Shown here: one piece after another, positions 13,394 through 23,459 of the stretch
How the letters are laid out: every line of letters begins with the position of its first letter
Numbering within the stretch: the stretch's first letter is position 1
Assembly (NCBI GenBank): GCA_009760855.2
Contig: WPIO01000106.1
Coordinates: forward strand, 1,259,001-1,323,000
Length of the DNA: 64,000 bases
Direction: 5' to 3'
Source: Cristatella mucedo
Lineage: Eukaryota; Bryozoa; Phylactolaemata; Cristatellidae
Made by a program: the position numbers and the translations under genes
The notes under the pieces: generated by a model
What the model was told of the DNA's origin: nothing
Seen by the model: only the letters and a program-made list of their open reading frames with translations
Databases searched by the model: none

Positions 13394-16127
13394 GCGGTTA
13401 TTATCGTTACCTCGCACCGTGTCTCTCTTCTTATTTTGTTGCGCTCGTTGTCTTTTTAATTAAGTATCAGAGAAAGGTAAGCCAAAATGAGAGATTCCAG
13501 GTGCAGATAAAAGTTAGGTGCATATGCAGGTATAGGTACGACTGAACAAAACGACTTTGGAAGTCGACGCACCACATAATTGTGCCGCCCGCGCTGGTCA
13601 GATGGAAATAATTGAATGTGGCAACTGTCATGCATGGCCATTTTACTGAACGAAGCAGAGTATTTACTTGTCAGGGGTCTTAATGCTATGCTATATATAA
13701 AGCAGCTATTACCATCATTACTGATGGAAGTGCGAGAAATATTCAAGGAAATAAATTTATTGCAGTCATTAATTTAATTTTTATCATTACTTACACTGTA
13801 ATGAGTTTAAGAGATATGTAAGGCTCCTCGATAAGAACTCCACGTGTTTGCTGCACTTACCTGGAGTCTGGAAATTTAGCGCATCAGACGGCTAGAAATA
13901 ACACGACTAGTTTCAGCGCGAGAATGCACAAATAGGACGACTGGCAAAGGCGGCGAAATTGCTATGACAGAAATATATTTAGGCAACGGATTTTTGTTTG
14001 TTGGGGCATTACAGCGTTACTTGGTTTTACAGTTGCAGGCTTCGAGATTCCGGACAAGTTTATAATCGGATATGCACTGGACTACAATGAATTCTTCCGA
14101 GATCTGATGGTGAGAGAGCGGCATGGAAAACCCCAACGCACGCCCCTTTGAACGTGCCGGCGAGGATATCTTCAAAAAATGTCGAGTTCTCAGGGTCCCT
14201 AAGTAAAGTATTTCGCGACCGAGCTAATCAAACTTCCCTGAGCGCGTAACCACCCGTTAATGCGTAACAAAGTCATCGGTAAGGATGAGGCATAACCGAT
14301 CGAGCGAGCAAATAGAAGCTTGTAAAATGAGAATGACTACTAACCCAAGGTCGAGGTGAGGTCTAGGTCACGGTTGAGCTCATGTGAGCTCATGCTTGTT
14401 TACCTTTGCTCGGTGCACGTCTGAAAAAAAACAAAGCTAAACCAGATGAAGGAAGGGTGGAAGGAAGGAGGGAAGGAGAAAGGAAGAGCGCAAGGACGAA
14501 AGGATCCCGTAGGGCCGCGACCTTGACATTGGCACATTGAAAATCGGCTACAGCTGCTTCTCAGCCACCCCAGCTACTGGTATAGTCGCGGCGATAGCTG
14601 AGCGGCCGCTAGGAGTCGGAGGAATTTCCAACTGACTGCCGATAGTTGCGGACGACTGACTGCTGCTGTACGGGAGCGGCAGTTGCGGAATCCCAGCGAA
14701 CGCTTCAGTCGTCTACCGCCAAGCCGGCGTCGGAGCTGTGCTGGATTGTATTTTTGAGTCCGACACAGGTCGCACAAATGATCGCATTTCACTAAAGACC
14801 TAAATTTCGCGACTTCGTTCGGCGAAATGTCGAAGCGGATTTGAGACGCGAAAACAACTACTTCCTCCACGCTCACATGACGCAGGGCGATAAATTAGTC
14901 GCGTGTCGTCTCTGGCCATCGAGCTCCTCGTCAGTTCATCAGGATTGTGAGTCGGATCGCTAGCTTAGCCATAGCTTTTAGACACGGACACCGACAGGCC
15001 AGCTGCCGCCCTTATTGCTCGCTAGTAGCGATGCGAGAGCTCGTTGAAGGCTCGGTCATTGGGAGCTGCATTAAGTCGATGCAGCGAGCCAGCGTCGACA
15101 GTCTTTCACAGATCCTTTCTGCGTTACCTGCGCTTATCAAAGGTTTGCAAGTGAACGCCAACAGCAGCGCCAGCAGCTCTCTGCAGGTGCCTTTTCAGTG
15201 AGTGCAGTCTCCGAGCTGTAAATAGTAGCGGTAAGCAAAGGTCAAGTTGACAGCCTCGGACCATGTGCAGTGAGCCTTAGCGACAAACTAGCTGGACCTA
15301 GCCATTCCCGCACGTTTTGTGCAGTTCTGCCTCTGCGTGAAATATGCTGTTCGGACTGCTCATTAATATAATAGGGACCGATTAGGTTTGGGGTATCGCC
15401 TTAAACTTCTGACGAATGCTTACATTTCAAATTGAATTCCGAAATTTTAATCGATATTAGCCATTTATTTGAATTCTCCTATAGAATGTAAAATTGTTGA
15501 GAACGTTTGAAAGAAGGCTTTCGAAACGTTTTAGATGGCCACTGGATGAAGGGACTATACGAATCATTGTGAGGCGCGAGAAGGTATTATTGAAAAACCT
15601 GAACTGTAATAAAAACGAGAGATGACAGATGACCTTAAAGTTTCAATAGAAAATTCTTAGCTAATAATTGCGTACTCGGAAGTGAAGTAATGATTTTAAT
15701 AATGCAAGGAATGTTAAGGATAGCACAAATCTGCTTTTCTATACGATTTTGGGGAAAGGAAAACAGTGCATTCATTTTAGAGATTTTGGTTTTGAAAACA
15801 GTTTTGTGCTGAGTTCCTAAATGTATCAAAGATATTTTTGCATGTAATTGTGTTAAAAGCCCTGATATTTAGTCAATTTCCATAAAATAAAATAACTGCA
15901 AGCCAAACATACTTAGCTTTGGTATTAACAAGTCTCGGACGGTGCATGTTTCAGGGTTGATGGTTGATGAGTTGACTAGAGTTTTGAGTGCACCATCGTC
16001 ACTTATGCGTTCATGTAAGCGTTGGCACAACTGCTGTGAAATTATCTTTTTGTTTTAGCACATCTGCGTGCTCAACAAGAAAGGGAAAGTGAAATACGCA
16101 AAGCCGGCGCCCACACTTTCCAATTGA
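2574..16127 (+). CDS. Hypoxanthine-guanine phosphoribosyltransferase (HPRT), seven readable exons, first exon missing
   Basis: Purine salvage enzyme that joins hypoxanthine or guanine to PRPP to make IMP or GMP in the cytosol. Joined exons are 2574-2680, 2897-3077, 4593-4658, 6944-7044, 10840-10886, 14033-14109 and 16059-16127. These give about 215 residues in one frame, all with GT-AG borders. Visible family motifs are LKGGYKF (pyrophosphate loop), LKSYCNDQS (flexible loop with the Ser-Tyr pair), [14 protein letters not shown] (PRPP-binding loop), [14 protein letters not shown] and [18 protein letters not shown] (purine pocket). Exon lengths 107, 66, 47 and 77 equal those of human HPRT1 as I know them. 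The 101-nt exon equals human exons 5 and 6 fused (18+83), and the 181-nt exon is one codon shorter than human exon 3. The C-terminus is some seven residues longer than in human. The start-codon exon, probably short, was not found, so the 5' end is incomplete. Introns carry many retroelement tails. Confidence 0.95.
2897..3077 (+). CDS. HPRT exon 3
   Basis: Acceptor CACCCAG; the first base completes the Arg codon. The exon encodes [20 protein letters not shown], the pyrophosphate loop LKGGYKF and the strand [10 protein letters not shown], ending at donor GTGAGT. It is 181 nt against 184 in human, so one codon is missing in the variable loop before the TVDF strand. Confidence 0.95.
3507..3977 (+). 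mobile_element. Pogo/Tigger-like DNA transposon remnant in an HPRT intron
   Basis: The ends form terminal inverted repeats. The left end reads CCGCATTTTTACGAGCATAA and the right end, reverse-complemented, CCGTATTTTTACGATCATAA, two mismatches in 20. A TA at 3978-3979 would fit the TA target site of this superfamily; on the left it appears as TG. Inside, 3648-3791 encodes the typical C-terminus of a pogo/Tigger (Tc1/mariner group) transposase, with the motif [17 protein letters not shown] followed by an acidic end and a stop. The catalytic DDE part is missing, so this is an internally deleted, non-autonomous copy of about 470 bp. Confidence 0.85.
3648..3791 (+). pseudogene. C-terminal fragment of pogo/Tigger transposase
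   Basis: Forty-seven codons plus a stop encode a segment with [17 protein letters not shown] and the acidic tail [14 protein letters not shown]. This is the recognisable end of Tigger-type transposases. No DNA-binding or DDE domain is left, so no activity is expected. Confidence 0.8.
4125..4300 (-). mobile_element. tRNA-derived SINE (family 1), full-length copy
   Basis: Minus strand: a head with a GGCCCGGTGCTGAAGGCGC A-box-like stretch, then the 3' domain CTTGAATCGAGACCAAGTTCTCTCAGG and an AT-rich tail. Between the boxes, the plus strand CTCGACCTCGGTTCGAGGCG is almost self-complementary, like the 42-bp palindrome in the copy at 10365. It lies in an HPRT intron and has decayed more than the other copies. 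Confidence 0.65.
4593..4658 (+). CDS. HPRT exon 4
   Basis: Acceptor TGCTTCAG, donor GTGAGT. It encodes [20 protein letters not shown] followed by GK, continuing the flexible catalytic loop. It is 66 nt and in phase 0 at both ends, exactly as in human exon 4. Confidence 0.93.
5315..5400 (+). mobile_element. LINE/SINE 3'-end hairpin copy with ATT tail
   Basis: A well-preserved copy: TTTGCAGCAAATGTAAAGCG, then CCAAAGAGATTGAGTTCTCTAAGGGCGCTTTATC and ATT repeats. The outer stem (AAAGCGCC/GGGCGCTTT) and inner stem (AGAGA/TCTCT) are intact. No recognisable LINE coding sequence precedes it. It lies in an HPRT intron. Confidence 0.8.
6718..6815 (-). mobile_element. LINE/SINE 3'-end hairpin copy
   Basis: The minus strand shows the ATT-rich tail end and the hairpin AGCGCCCTCAGAGAACCCAA (plus-strand view) followed by TCTCTTACTAGGCACTTTAC. 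It lies about 130 bp before the HPRT PRPP-loop exon. Confidence 0.75.
6850..6900 (-). mobile_element. SINE-type 3' domain fragment
   Basis: Plus-strand view: AGCGTCTAAAGAGAACTTAA then TTTCTATTCAGGTGCTATAT. This is the same variant of the hairpin as at 42385-42450 and in the full SINEs. It lies within 50 bp of the branch and acceptor region of the next HPRT exon. Confidence 0.6.
6944..7044 (+). CDS. HPRT PRPP-loop exon (human exons 5+6 fused)
   Basis: Acceptor TTTTTTTAG, donor GTGAGG. It encodes [20 protein letters not shown] and on to SLYVA plus two bases of a Ser codon. The EDIIDTG motif is the PRPP-binding loop of type I phosphoribosyltransferases. In human the same sequence is split 18+83 nt; here one 101-nt exon holds both parts. 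Confidence 0.96.
7496..7695. repeat. Purine-rich GA/GACA simple repeat
   Basis: About 200 bp of imperfect GAGA and GACAGACA repeats, interrupted by ATAGAAAGATAG and CGAGAGAGACAG units. It lies in an HPRT intron. Confidence 0.9.
8150..8600 (+). repeat. Unclassified interspersed repeat (family X), diverged copy
   Basis: The segment starting ACCTCCGTCTGTAACTCC and running to GTAGCGTGGAAGTAGCAG matches, with gaps, 18712-18925, 33338-33560 and 52190-52335. Its later part (GCTGGAGGCTCGATCCTAAA) resembles 20590-20690. No protein is recognised. Confidence 0.55.
8625..8715 (+). mobile_element. LINE/SINE 3'-end hairpin copy
   Basis: GCAAATGTAAAGTGCCTAGA AAGAGATTGAGTTCTCCGAG then GGTGCTACATAAAATG and an AT-rich tail. 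It follows a family X repeat copy with little gap, so the two may belong to one element. Confidence 0.75.
9785..9855 (+). mobile_element. LINE/SINE 3'-end hairpin copy
   Basis: AAGTGCCCAGGGAGAGATTG then AGTTCTCTGAGGGCGTTATG and a short ATT tail. The upstream tRNA head is absent. Confidence 0.7.
10365..10450 (+). mobile_element. SINE family 1 head fragment with a perfect 42-bp palindrome
   Basis: GGTTTGGCCCAGGCATAAGG matches the tRNA-like head of the full SINEs. It runs directly into a perfect inverted repeat at 10405-10446: 20-nt arms starting CTCGAACGACCTTGAACGCT, with a 2-nt centre. The 3' domain is missing. Confidence 0.6.
10840..10886 (+). CDS. HPRT exon 7
   Basis: Acceptor TCATTGCAG, donor GTGAGC. 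The 47 nt encode [15 protein letters not shown], with one base at each end completing split codons. This is the exact length and phase of human exon 7. The Lys of VKRT corresponds to the purine-contacting lysine of the family. Confidence 0.93.
11175..11197. repeat. Homopolymer G23 run
   Basis: Twenty-three G in a row, flanked by GGCGGGGGCGGGGCC. It could form a G-quadruplex, and its length is likely to be unreliable in the assembly. Confidence 0.9.
11365..11515 (+). mobile_element. tRNA-derived SINE (family 1), best-preserved copy
   Basis: The head has the A box TTGGTCCAGCGGTTAAGGCG and the B box GTGGGCTCGAGCCCC, as in a tRNA promoter for RNA polymerase III. It continues into AAGCGCCTGAATAGAGATTA then GGTTCTCTTGGGGCGCTATA and ends in an AT-rich tail. 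This copy defines the family and shows the 3' hairpin joined to the tRNA-like part. Confidence 0.85.
11780..11850. repeat. GA microsatellite
   Basis: Imperfect GAGAGA repeats with single A and T interruptions. Confidence 0.9.
12331..12500. repeat. TA microsatellites with a 30-bp inverted repeat around one of them
   Basis: A TA run at about 12333-12382 is followed by the left arm (12385-12414), a second TA run, and the right arm (12471-12500). The arms start AAGTGTAAGTTTGTATGTGT and pair at 29 of 30 positions. The whole can fold into a hairpin with a TA-rich loop. It lies in an HPRT intron. Confidence 0.9.
12795..12860 (+). mobile_element. LINE/SINE 3'-end hairpin copy
   Basis: GAAGATTGAGTTCTCTAAGG then GCGCTTCATCAAGTATATTA and ATT repeats. 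The left half of the outer stem is lost. Confidence 0.65.
13060..13345 (+). mobile_element. Possible LINE C-terminal remnant
   Basis: One frame reads [20 protein letters not shown]. This resembles the SPTRLSIAPPAFLNR stretch of the better LINE copy at 42515-42610 on the other strand. Frames are broken and no hairpin follows, so the call is tentative. Confidence 0.4.
14033..14109 (+). CDS. HPRT exon 8
   Basis: Acceptor GGTTTTACAG, donor GTGAGA. The 77 nt encode (F)[19 protein letters not shown] and FFRDLM, including the conserved purine-binding segment. Length and phase equal human exon 8. A second AG six bases downstream would break the frame relation, so the first acceptor is chosen. Confidence 0.95.
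16059..16127 (+). CDS. HPRT last coding exon
   Basis: Acceptor TGTTTTAG, then [20 protein letters not shown] followed by SN and a TGA stop. The human protein ends soon after the equivalent of KVKYA; here about seven more residues follow. I found no canonical AATAAA within 300 bp downstream. Confidence 0.93.
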   Translation, partial: HICVLNKKGKVKYAKPAPTLSN

Positions 16128-16129
16128 AG

Positions 16130-18700
16130 TGGGTCTACTTTAATCACAATCTGACTTTGCTCTCATAGTGGAGCTTTATTTTATCAGATGCTTGTTTGGC
16201 GTATTCTTTCATGCAAAAATGCAGAACACTACTATAGACGTATAAATAGATTTATTAGCACAGGAGCACGGGATTATTTAGATTGCATGCGTTCGGCAAT
16301 GAACCTGAAGACCTAAGCAGGTGCGAAGCTTTCACGCTACGAAGTTTATCGCATCGCTCACTCGGCGCCTAGAGCTCGCAGTAGTTGGCTAATTCAGATG
16401 ACGAAAGATGCACCTCATCTGAGCGGATAGCTTCCAATTCTTTGTCTTCGTCGTAAAGAGTTCAGGGGGGTCACAATGTGCGATATCTCCTGGCGGAACG
16501 TTTTTTTTTTAGATTTTTAGGTGCATTCGGTTCCAGGCCGAAAGATTTCCCGTGCCGTCTTGTTCTATTACCACGGGCTAGGCGGGCAAGTTTCAATAGT
16601 TTCTTCACACCGGAAACCACAGCCACTGCAGACAGAATGAGCTACGTCGCTTTAACCAAAGCAGACGGTCCACTACTCGATCTGAAGCCGGCGTTCCTAC
16701 AGTGTTGGGCGGCAATTGGTTAGTTCTTCAGCACTCAGAAACTTTCCTTTTAATCTGTTCAACACAGCCCACCGGATTAAGTAGGGGGCAGTGGTGCAAT
16801 GCTTCCACGTTAACTTATATTCAGCCCTGCTTGGTTTGTCGACTTGCCTTTTTTTGTAAAGCACTAGCCAGCACGCCATGCTCAGCTCGTAGCCATGCAG
16901 TCGTAGATGAGCGCAGTAGCGAGCTTCTATTTGAAGCAGCTGACCTAGTTTGTGGCTAGTTTCGCAGTCCACTTCGTGTTAGTGCGTTCAGACGTCTTCA
17001 ATGCATGAAAAGACCAGCGATCTTGACGAGAAAGTCTTACGCGAAGAAAAAACAGCTCGAGCATATTATAATTTATGTCTGCACTGACCGAGGCTGTTTA
17101 GTTGAACAGAGCAGGTATGAGAAGGTAGCTGTTTTACAAGTGATACAATCAGTAAATGAGCACAACGTAACGCGTACGTATGAATTCACGGTGGGTAAAC
17201 GCAAAAAAGCCCATTCTTGTTACAGCAGAAAGACTGTGCTGTAGCTATGAAGTACCTATACAACCAATTGACTTTTGCTAAATAACTAGTATTCACAAAT
17301 TGGTTTGCCACTCAAAGCCAGGAGATGACCTTGTAACTCGGTGTGCCTAACTTACCAATGGCAGTGTCGGCATATGCTATAGTAAGGTTGGCCGAAATGA
17401 ATTGTCAACTTGCGCCCAATCAGAATTCAGGAAGATCAGTCTTGTGACAATGATCCTTTGGTTGGTCGCCACAGATACTGATGTGGTATCGCGGATTGAG
17501 TCGGTAGGCAATGGGCTCACGACATTCTTGTACAAAAAATTCGAAGAATATGGTAAAGGAGTTTGCCATCATTGATCTGCTATTAGCTGAGATCAAACCT
17601 CACGGTACAGCTTCCACGTAAAACGTACTCTTACACGCACAAGCATTTGACAAGTAAAGTCACAGCCAACAAATTATCTGCAGAGTTTCAACGCATGCTT
17701 CCCAATCCTCATTTCGCTCATTTGAAGCGATAAGTTTGGTGAAAAGTATCATTATTAGGTTATTTCGTTCATCAATTAACGACAGTGTACGTAGCAATTT
17801 TTTTACTCTTGAAAAGCCATCTTATTCATCGTTCAAACTAATACGGTTTGATAGGAATCAGTAATTGTTGAGTATTATGCAGCACACGGTTTGATAAGAA
17901 TCAGTAATTGTTGTTATGCAACACTATTTGTTGACTTATAGCTACGTGAATTGACCACAAGATAACTTATAGTACTTAATAGTCGGTGTGATTGCGTCAA
18001 ATCATGCACAGGGCTTTGTGATGAAGCTAAAATATTATGCTGGTCTTCTCTGTAAAGACTCTTGGGTTACCAATGGCGAAATTCTACAATAGAGCGTTAG
18101 GACGAACAATTCAGTCCTAGTTTAAAAACAGTCACTATAAATTTCGTATCATTCTGATAGTGAGATGCCCTAAGGCCATTGCATTGTTAAAATAAATAAT
18201 GTCGTTTTAAATTTTGTAATGGTATCTGCATTCCTGGGTAGTTGATACTTCTCAATCGCCCGTGGATCGCAAATGGACTAAAATGGACAATAACTCTCCC
18301 CTAACTTCGCTTATATAGGCAGGCCTATTGTGAATTTTATATCTGCTTCTTTTAAAATATTGCATACGTATGGTCAACATTATACTTGGAAAAAATTCAC
18401 TCCTTCACACAAAAGCATTTTCGAATCCAACCATACTAGTAGATACATTTTCAATAAAAGGAACACTTCTATTGAAAATGTAAGAAACCATAAATATCGG
18501 ATGCGTCTACTTATATTGTTCATCACATAATACAATATTATTGGGATTATGTGGATACATTATTCAAGAGCTACCGAATCTTACATTATAATAAATTCAC
18601 AGATTCTATGCCGCAGGGCACACATTTTAGTTAGTGCCTGCTACCTCAACCACTATTAGTCCACGATGTTTTTTCATTCTTTCGGTATATGAGGTTGGGT
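16130..18700. other. HPRT 3' flank, no gene seen
   Basis: AT-rich sequence without a recognisable gene. A near-repeat of about 38-43 bp (ACGGTTTGATAGGAATCAGT and following) occurs twice at 17844-17925. Confidence 0.4.
17844..17925. repeat. Short tandem duplication of about 40 bp
   Basis: ACGGTTTGATAGGAATCAGT is followed by AATTGTTGAGTATTATGCAGCAC; the second copy differs by a few bases and a short deletion. Confidence 0.8.
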
Positions 18701-18704
18701 TTTT

Positions 18705-18990
18705 ACATATTTATGTATCTCCGTCTGTAGCTACACAAACGCACAAAGACTCTGTGGGTGTTACGCAGCAAAATTTTGTATAGCGCACTCACAGCCTAAG
18801 CGACTTTCGCTACCCATTCGGTAGCCAGTAGACTTCATCTCACGCAATAAAGATAGAACGGGAAGCATAGCAGAATCAGTTGAGGTAGTGAGTACCATGG
18901 AAGTAGCAGCTCAGGACTGCTGAAAAGAATGAGTCGTAGTCGGCAGCGGGAGACATACTATAATACAATATATATATAATGTAATCTATT
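18705..18990 (+). repeat. Unclassified interspersed repeat (family X)
   Basis: Starts ATGTATCTCCGTCTGTAGCT and contains GTGGGTGTTACGCAGCAAAA, CACTCACAGCCTAAGCGACT and GAAGTAGCAGCTCAGGACTG. It aligns throughout with 33320-33560. Coding potential is not apparent. Confidence 0.75.
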
Positions 18991-19674
18991 GTATTTATAT
19001 AGTATAATGCGATATAATAGATATTGCGGTTATAATGCGGTCCGTCAGCTCAATCACCCAACTTAGGGTAGGCATTGCTCAGCCTGGTGAATTTCACGCC
19101 AACGCGTATTCGGCAAAATTTGCTGCAAGTGAGCGATGGGCTCAGTACACAAATCCTGTGGACGAGGTATTTGACTCACCTTTGTGTTGACCCGCACTGC
19201 CCTCAGTCCGGCCTTCGGTCGACGCCATTTTGCCGCTGTATTCAACAGCTCCTTCGGTGGAACTAGCTGTAATTATTGAGCATTTAAATTAGGCTAATTT
19301 TCCGCATCGGTTGAAGAGTTCGCATGACGTTCCTACAGAAAAATTCCAAGAAAAACCCTAATCTAGTTGCAGTAAGACTGATAGGTTTTGATCCTGTGAT
19401 GTACAGGTACAAATGTAGACATGATTTCTCATGTCACTTTTCAAGATACTTGCAGCAAGACTATGTATTAACTGTGAACTATGAGCGCTTTTGAAATGCG
19501 AGCTACCATCAGTATCGTACAGTTGGATCCAACATGGCATTTTCCCTTGAGACATTTGGCAAGCCTCCGAGATTTACTGCACCCTCCTGGAAAAGTTCTG
19601 GAAAATTAGTTGACCTCCGTTTGAGGTTCTACGAAATTATTAGGACATAACTTGCATTAACAATATTGGTTTCA

Positions 19675-19765
19675 GGAATAATAATAATAACGCACTTGAT
19701 AAAGCGCCCTCAGAGAACTCAATCTCTTTATAGGCGCTTTACATTGGCTGCGAAGGGAAACGCAA
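19675..19765 (-). mobile_element. LINE/SINE 3'-end hairpin copy with ATT tail
   Basis: Plus-strand view: AATAATAATAATAACGCACTTGATAAAGCGCC, CTCAGAGAACTCAATCTCTT, TATAGGCGCTTTACATTGGC. Both stems are intact. This is close to the consensus. Confidence 0.85.
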
Positions 19766-19769
19766 TTGA

Positions 19770-22700
19770 ATTGTGAGTAATACTTCACGCGAAAGGTATG
19801 TACAGTCAGAGAGAACGTGCTAAAGCACATCAAAATGGGGTAGCGTATCTTTCAAAAAATTATGGATCTTAGTGCCGAATGGAGGTTTAGCTATACTCTC
19901 AGCTCTTGAGCTGTTGACATTATACAGCTGCTCCGAAATGGACAAGATTTGAAATTAGTATGCATACAGTAGAGTCGTGGATGGTTTTCCTACCTAGTGC
20001 CCGCTAATTAACCTTAGTCAACAGCTGCCTGTAGGCACGCCATTTTAACAGGTGGCCACGCCATTTTAACATGTGGTGACCGTGGCGGCCACGGGAGCGC
20101 CGAGGTCACGTCTCGTATCGCCGAGTAGTAGCCTGCTACTTCCTGTTACTGCCTGCTACTTCCTGCTACTTCCGCGGATATGTGCTGTGGCCATGAAGTT
20201 TTCAGAGCCTACGGATTTACTCCCTCTAGCTGTTCGCAACTAAGTAAGCTGTGAAGCCATTAGATAATGAAAATAATGGAATGGCATTCCAATAGATGCC
20301 TGCGAGAAGAAATCATAAATCCAGACGCTTTCCATGACATGCTTAACAACCAAGAGTCGTTTTTATTTATACACTGTATCGCGCTTAGACTTCATGTAGA
20401 AGGACACGTAAAAGCACTAAGCTTATGAAAACGTGCAAAAACACCGAAGACAAGATTCAGGGTCAGGGCCATTGCAGACCAGCAGAATGCACAGGTTTAC
20501 TCATAGGCGAGCGAGCCAAGAGCATAAAAATGAAAAACTGTCAATGAACACGGCCACAGGCGAATTCTGAGCTTTTGGTGCACTTGAGCTGAAGGTTCAA
20601 TCAAAAGAAAGATTTCAATTTCGCAGGAGAGACTGCCAGATTACTAGATGCTGAGGAGCCAGTGGTGCGAGACCACACTGGAGGAGCGAGGAATTGAAAT
20701 AAGTAGGCTAGTGCAAGCTAGCGAGGTGACGTGCCAGCAGCATACAATACATTTTATCCGAGATTTTGAGCCACCTGCAACTAAAATAGTGTGACGTGGA
20801 GGCTGCTCTAAGGATGACAGGAAAACATAGTGAAAGGAAAGTTAAAAGATAACCTGATGATGATGAAATCAATTATTAAGCGACCCCTCGTCTTTAGTGT
20901 ATGTTTGATGTTGGCAGTTAGGTGAGTAGACGCTCAGGCCAACGGTGCAGGGCAAACGTGTTTTTTCAGTGTTATTGCATTTAGGCTTCTCTGTTTACAT
21001 GTCACAGGGACTACTGAAAAATAGTTTCTTCTCACGCAATCGAAGGTACACTAAAACAAATTACAAATTCGGATGATTTAACAACATCATGTACTTTCGA
21101 GTAAGTAAATAGCTGCAGAAGAGCCTTTTCCTGTAGCACTGCCACTCCTACTAGACAGCAAATGATTGCCTGCAGCAGGACTTAAACTAACAATCTAGTC
21201 CCGATATTAAAGCACTTGACCCAGGGGTTATACAAGTAATGCAGACACATTTGCAAAAGCAAGCCGCATGGAAATAATAGGGATTCAATAGTTGATTTAA
21301 AGTTACTCGTACCTTGTGTTATCTCTCATTAAAGCTTCGCTAGGGCAAATTAAAACTCTCTAGTTAATCTAGTGGGTGGCATCACAGAAAAAAAACACTG
21401 TGCAATGCTAGTGGGCTGAGTGTCTCCAATTTCTCTTGATGATAGATTGCATATTAAATCAGCTTGGGGAAGATGGCGGTCGATCCACTGCAAGCCCATC
21501 TGCTATAATTGACCGGCGTGCCTACAGCAAATTCCCAATAGCTTGCCGGGTTAGCTTGGGGTCTAAAAGTCTTGTTAAGACCATTTGAGGTGGTAGGGCA
21601 CTGCATTGGCAACAAACCAATAACCTAATGTGAGTGTTCGGTTACGGATTGCCTCTGAGTGGAATGAAATGCCCCGCCATCTCAAAGTTCTCTCTAGAGA
21701 GTCAGTATCAATGACGATCAGCAACCGATGCGACTGGCTGGAGGCTCGGCAGCCAAAGCAGCGAATTCGATGCGATTAAAAGCAAGTAGGACATTCGGCA
21801 CACGGTCAGCCAGACAGTCCAGATGCGATCGGCAACAGTGTTTGTGGGTCGTCGTTGGCTGAATAGTGCCGCTTCATCAGTTTCACGATTGGCAGAATCT
21901 CGAGCACATCTAAATTGCCTTGAAACAGATTCAGCTTTCTCAGCGACCATTTTGTGCATTTTCAGTGCATTTTCCGCCGACTAATCTGTAGTCCTGCACA
22001 AACATTCTGAGAGTAAAAGTAAGCATTCTATACCAGCCGGCTAATAACCTCATAGATACTTTGAGTGGTTCCTAATTCGGAGCCGGGCATGGGATCAGTT
22101 TTAGTTAGGAGGCATTAAAAGCGTTTGGCGTGTAAAAGTCCGTGAGTGGTGCACATGGCCTCAAATCAAAATGCATTATGCTACGGCCGTAGCTAGACAT
22201 CTGCCCTTTGTTGCTGTGGAGTAGACGTGAGCTCCATACAAGAGATAAGCGCTTGATGTATTTAGGCACGAACGCAACTCATTGCTGCATTGCTCCTTTT
22301 ATGCCTGAGCACATGCCTTTATCGAAGTCCCTGACATAAAATGCATGCCAGCTCCCCTAAATGATAATGGGCCTCACATAACAGAATTAGGCACATTTCA
22401 CTCGTCACGTGATTACGAGTGACGATTTTTACTGCCGCTAAGGCTAGTACTGGTTGGACTAGAGATGTAAGTCACGGAAACAGCACCAAGGCAGGTTAGC
22501 AATCTGATTAGAGCTGAGCATAACAGAAGATAGCCAAAGCCCACTTAGCTCAGACTCAAGTCAAAATGGTTGACATCAGGTTCTACATGGTATATTAAAA
22601 AGCAGCACCACTTTTGTAAAACCGCGAGGAAGCGCGGGAAGATGAGGCGCGCAGTTCTTCATCTCTAATTGAATGTGAATAAGACAATTCGTTCACGAGA

Positions 22701-23330
22701 TAACGGTGCGATGACGATTCGAAATCATCCGGGGTATATATACAATCCTTAAGAATATTCACGACTATGTCTGGTTTGACTGTCCGCCAGATGGCAAACA
22801 TTCAAAGCAGTCTGAAACTTTACACATCGTTTAAGCAAAGCAGGAGCTCTGTTCTATCCAGCTATTAGAGTATAAAATGCAGTGGAAAATCGTGCTAATA
22901 CTTCAATTTGTGGAATGACTTTGTAGTGGTGGATGTGAGCAAACCCGTGATCATAAAAAAGAGTAGCATCATTTTGAAGAATTGGTACTAGCGTAGGATG
23001 GCCCTTCACATACGGCTGAAAAGATTCCGGCGAACTAGAGATATATTAGTATTAATAGCTTCAATTACATCTATGATATCACGAATTTCTTACTGCGAAG
23101 TATATTTAAGACAGATCAAATTAAGAACTCCTGCCAGAAATCTAAATTTCTTGTCAAGAGTGATTCGGATTAGCTGCAAGAAGTTAACTTTTAGCTGCGA
23201 CACGATATCGCTCGGCTAAAATATAAGGTAAAATGTGATAAAATTTTAAAAATACTCAATGTTAAAAATTAAAAAATATTAATAAAAAATAATTAAAAAT
23301 ATTAAATGTTAAAAGTGCTAAAATGCAATA
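19770..23330. other. Gene-poor, AT-rich region
   Basis: No gene is recognised. It includes a short tandem array at 20036-20175 (ACGCCATTTTAACAGGTGGC twice, then CTGCTACTTCCTG units), a probable family X relative near 20510-20700, and a short dyad TCACTCGT...ACGAGTGA near 22397-22421. Confidence 0.4.
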
Positions 23331-23459
23331 AAGCTCGATGTGCTGCTCGAGAATGTAGCGGATGCGATGTAGCGCATTTCGTGCTACTGCTGCCAGTCTC
23401 TCCGAGAGTAGGACAAAGCTAGATCATCTACGAACGGCATCGCTATAGAATCATACTTC

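Noticed and set aside
14185-14225. Possible further hairpin copy (GTCGAGTTCTCAGGGTCCCTAAG)
   Set aside because: Only the central GAGTTCTC matches; both stems are lost, so it cannot be told from chance.
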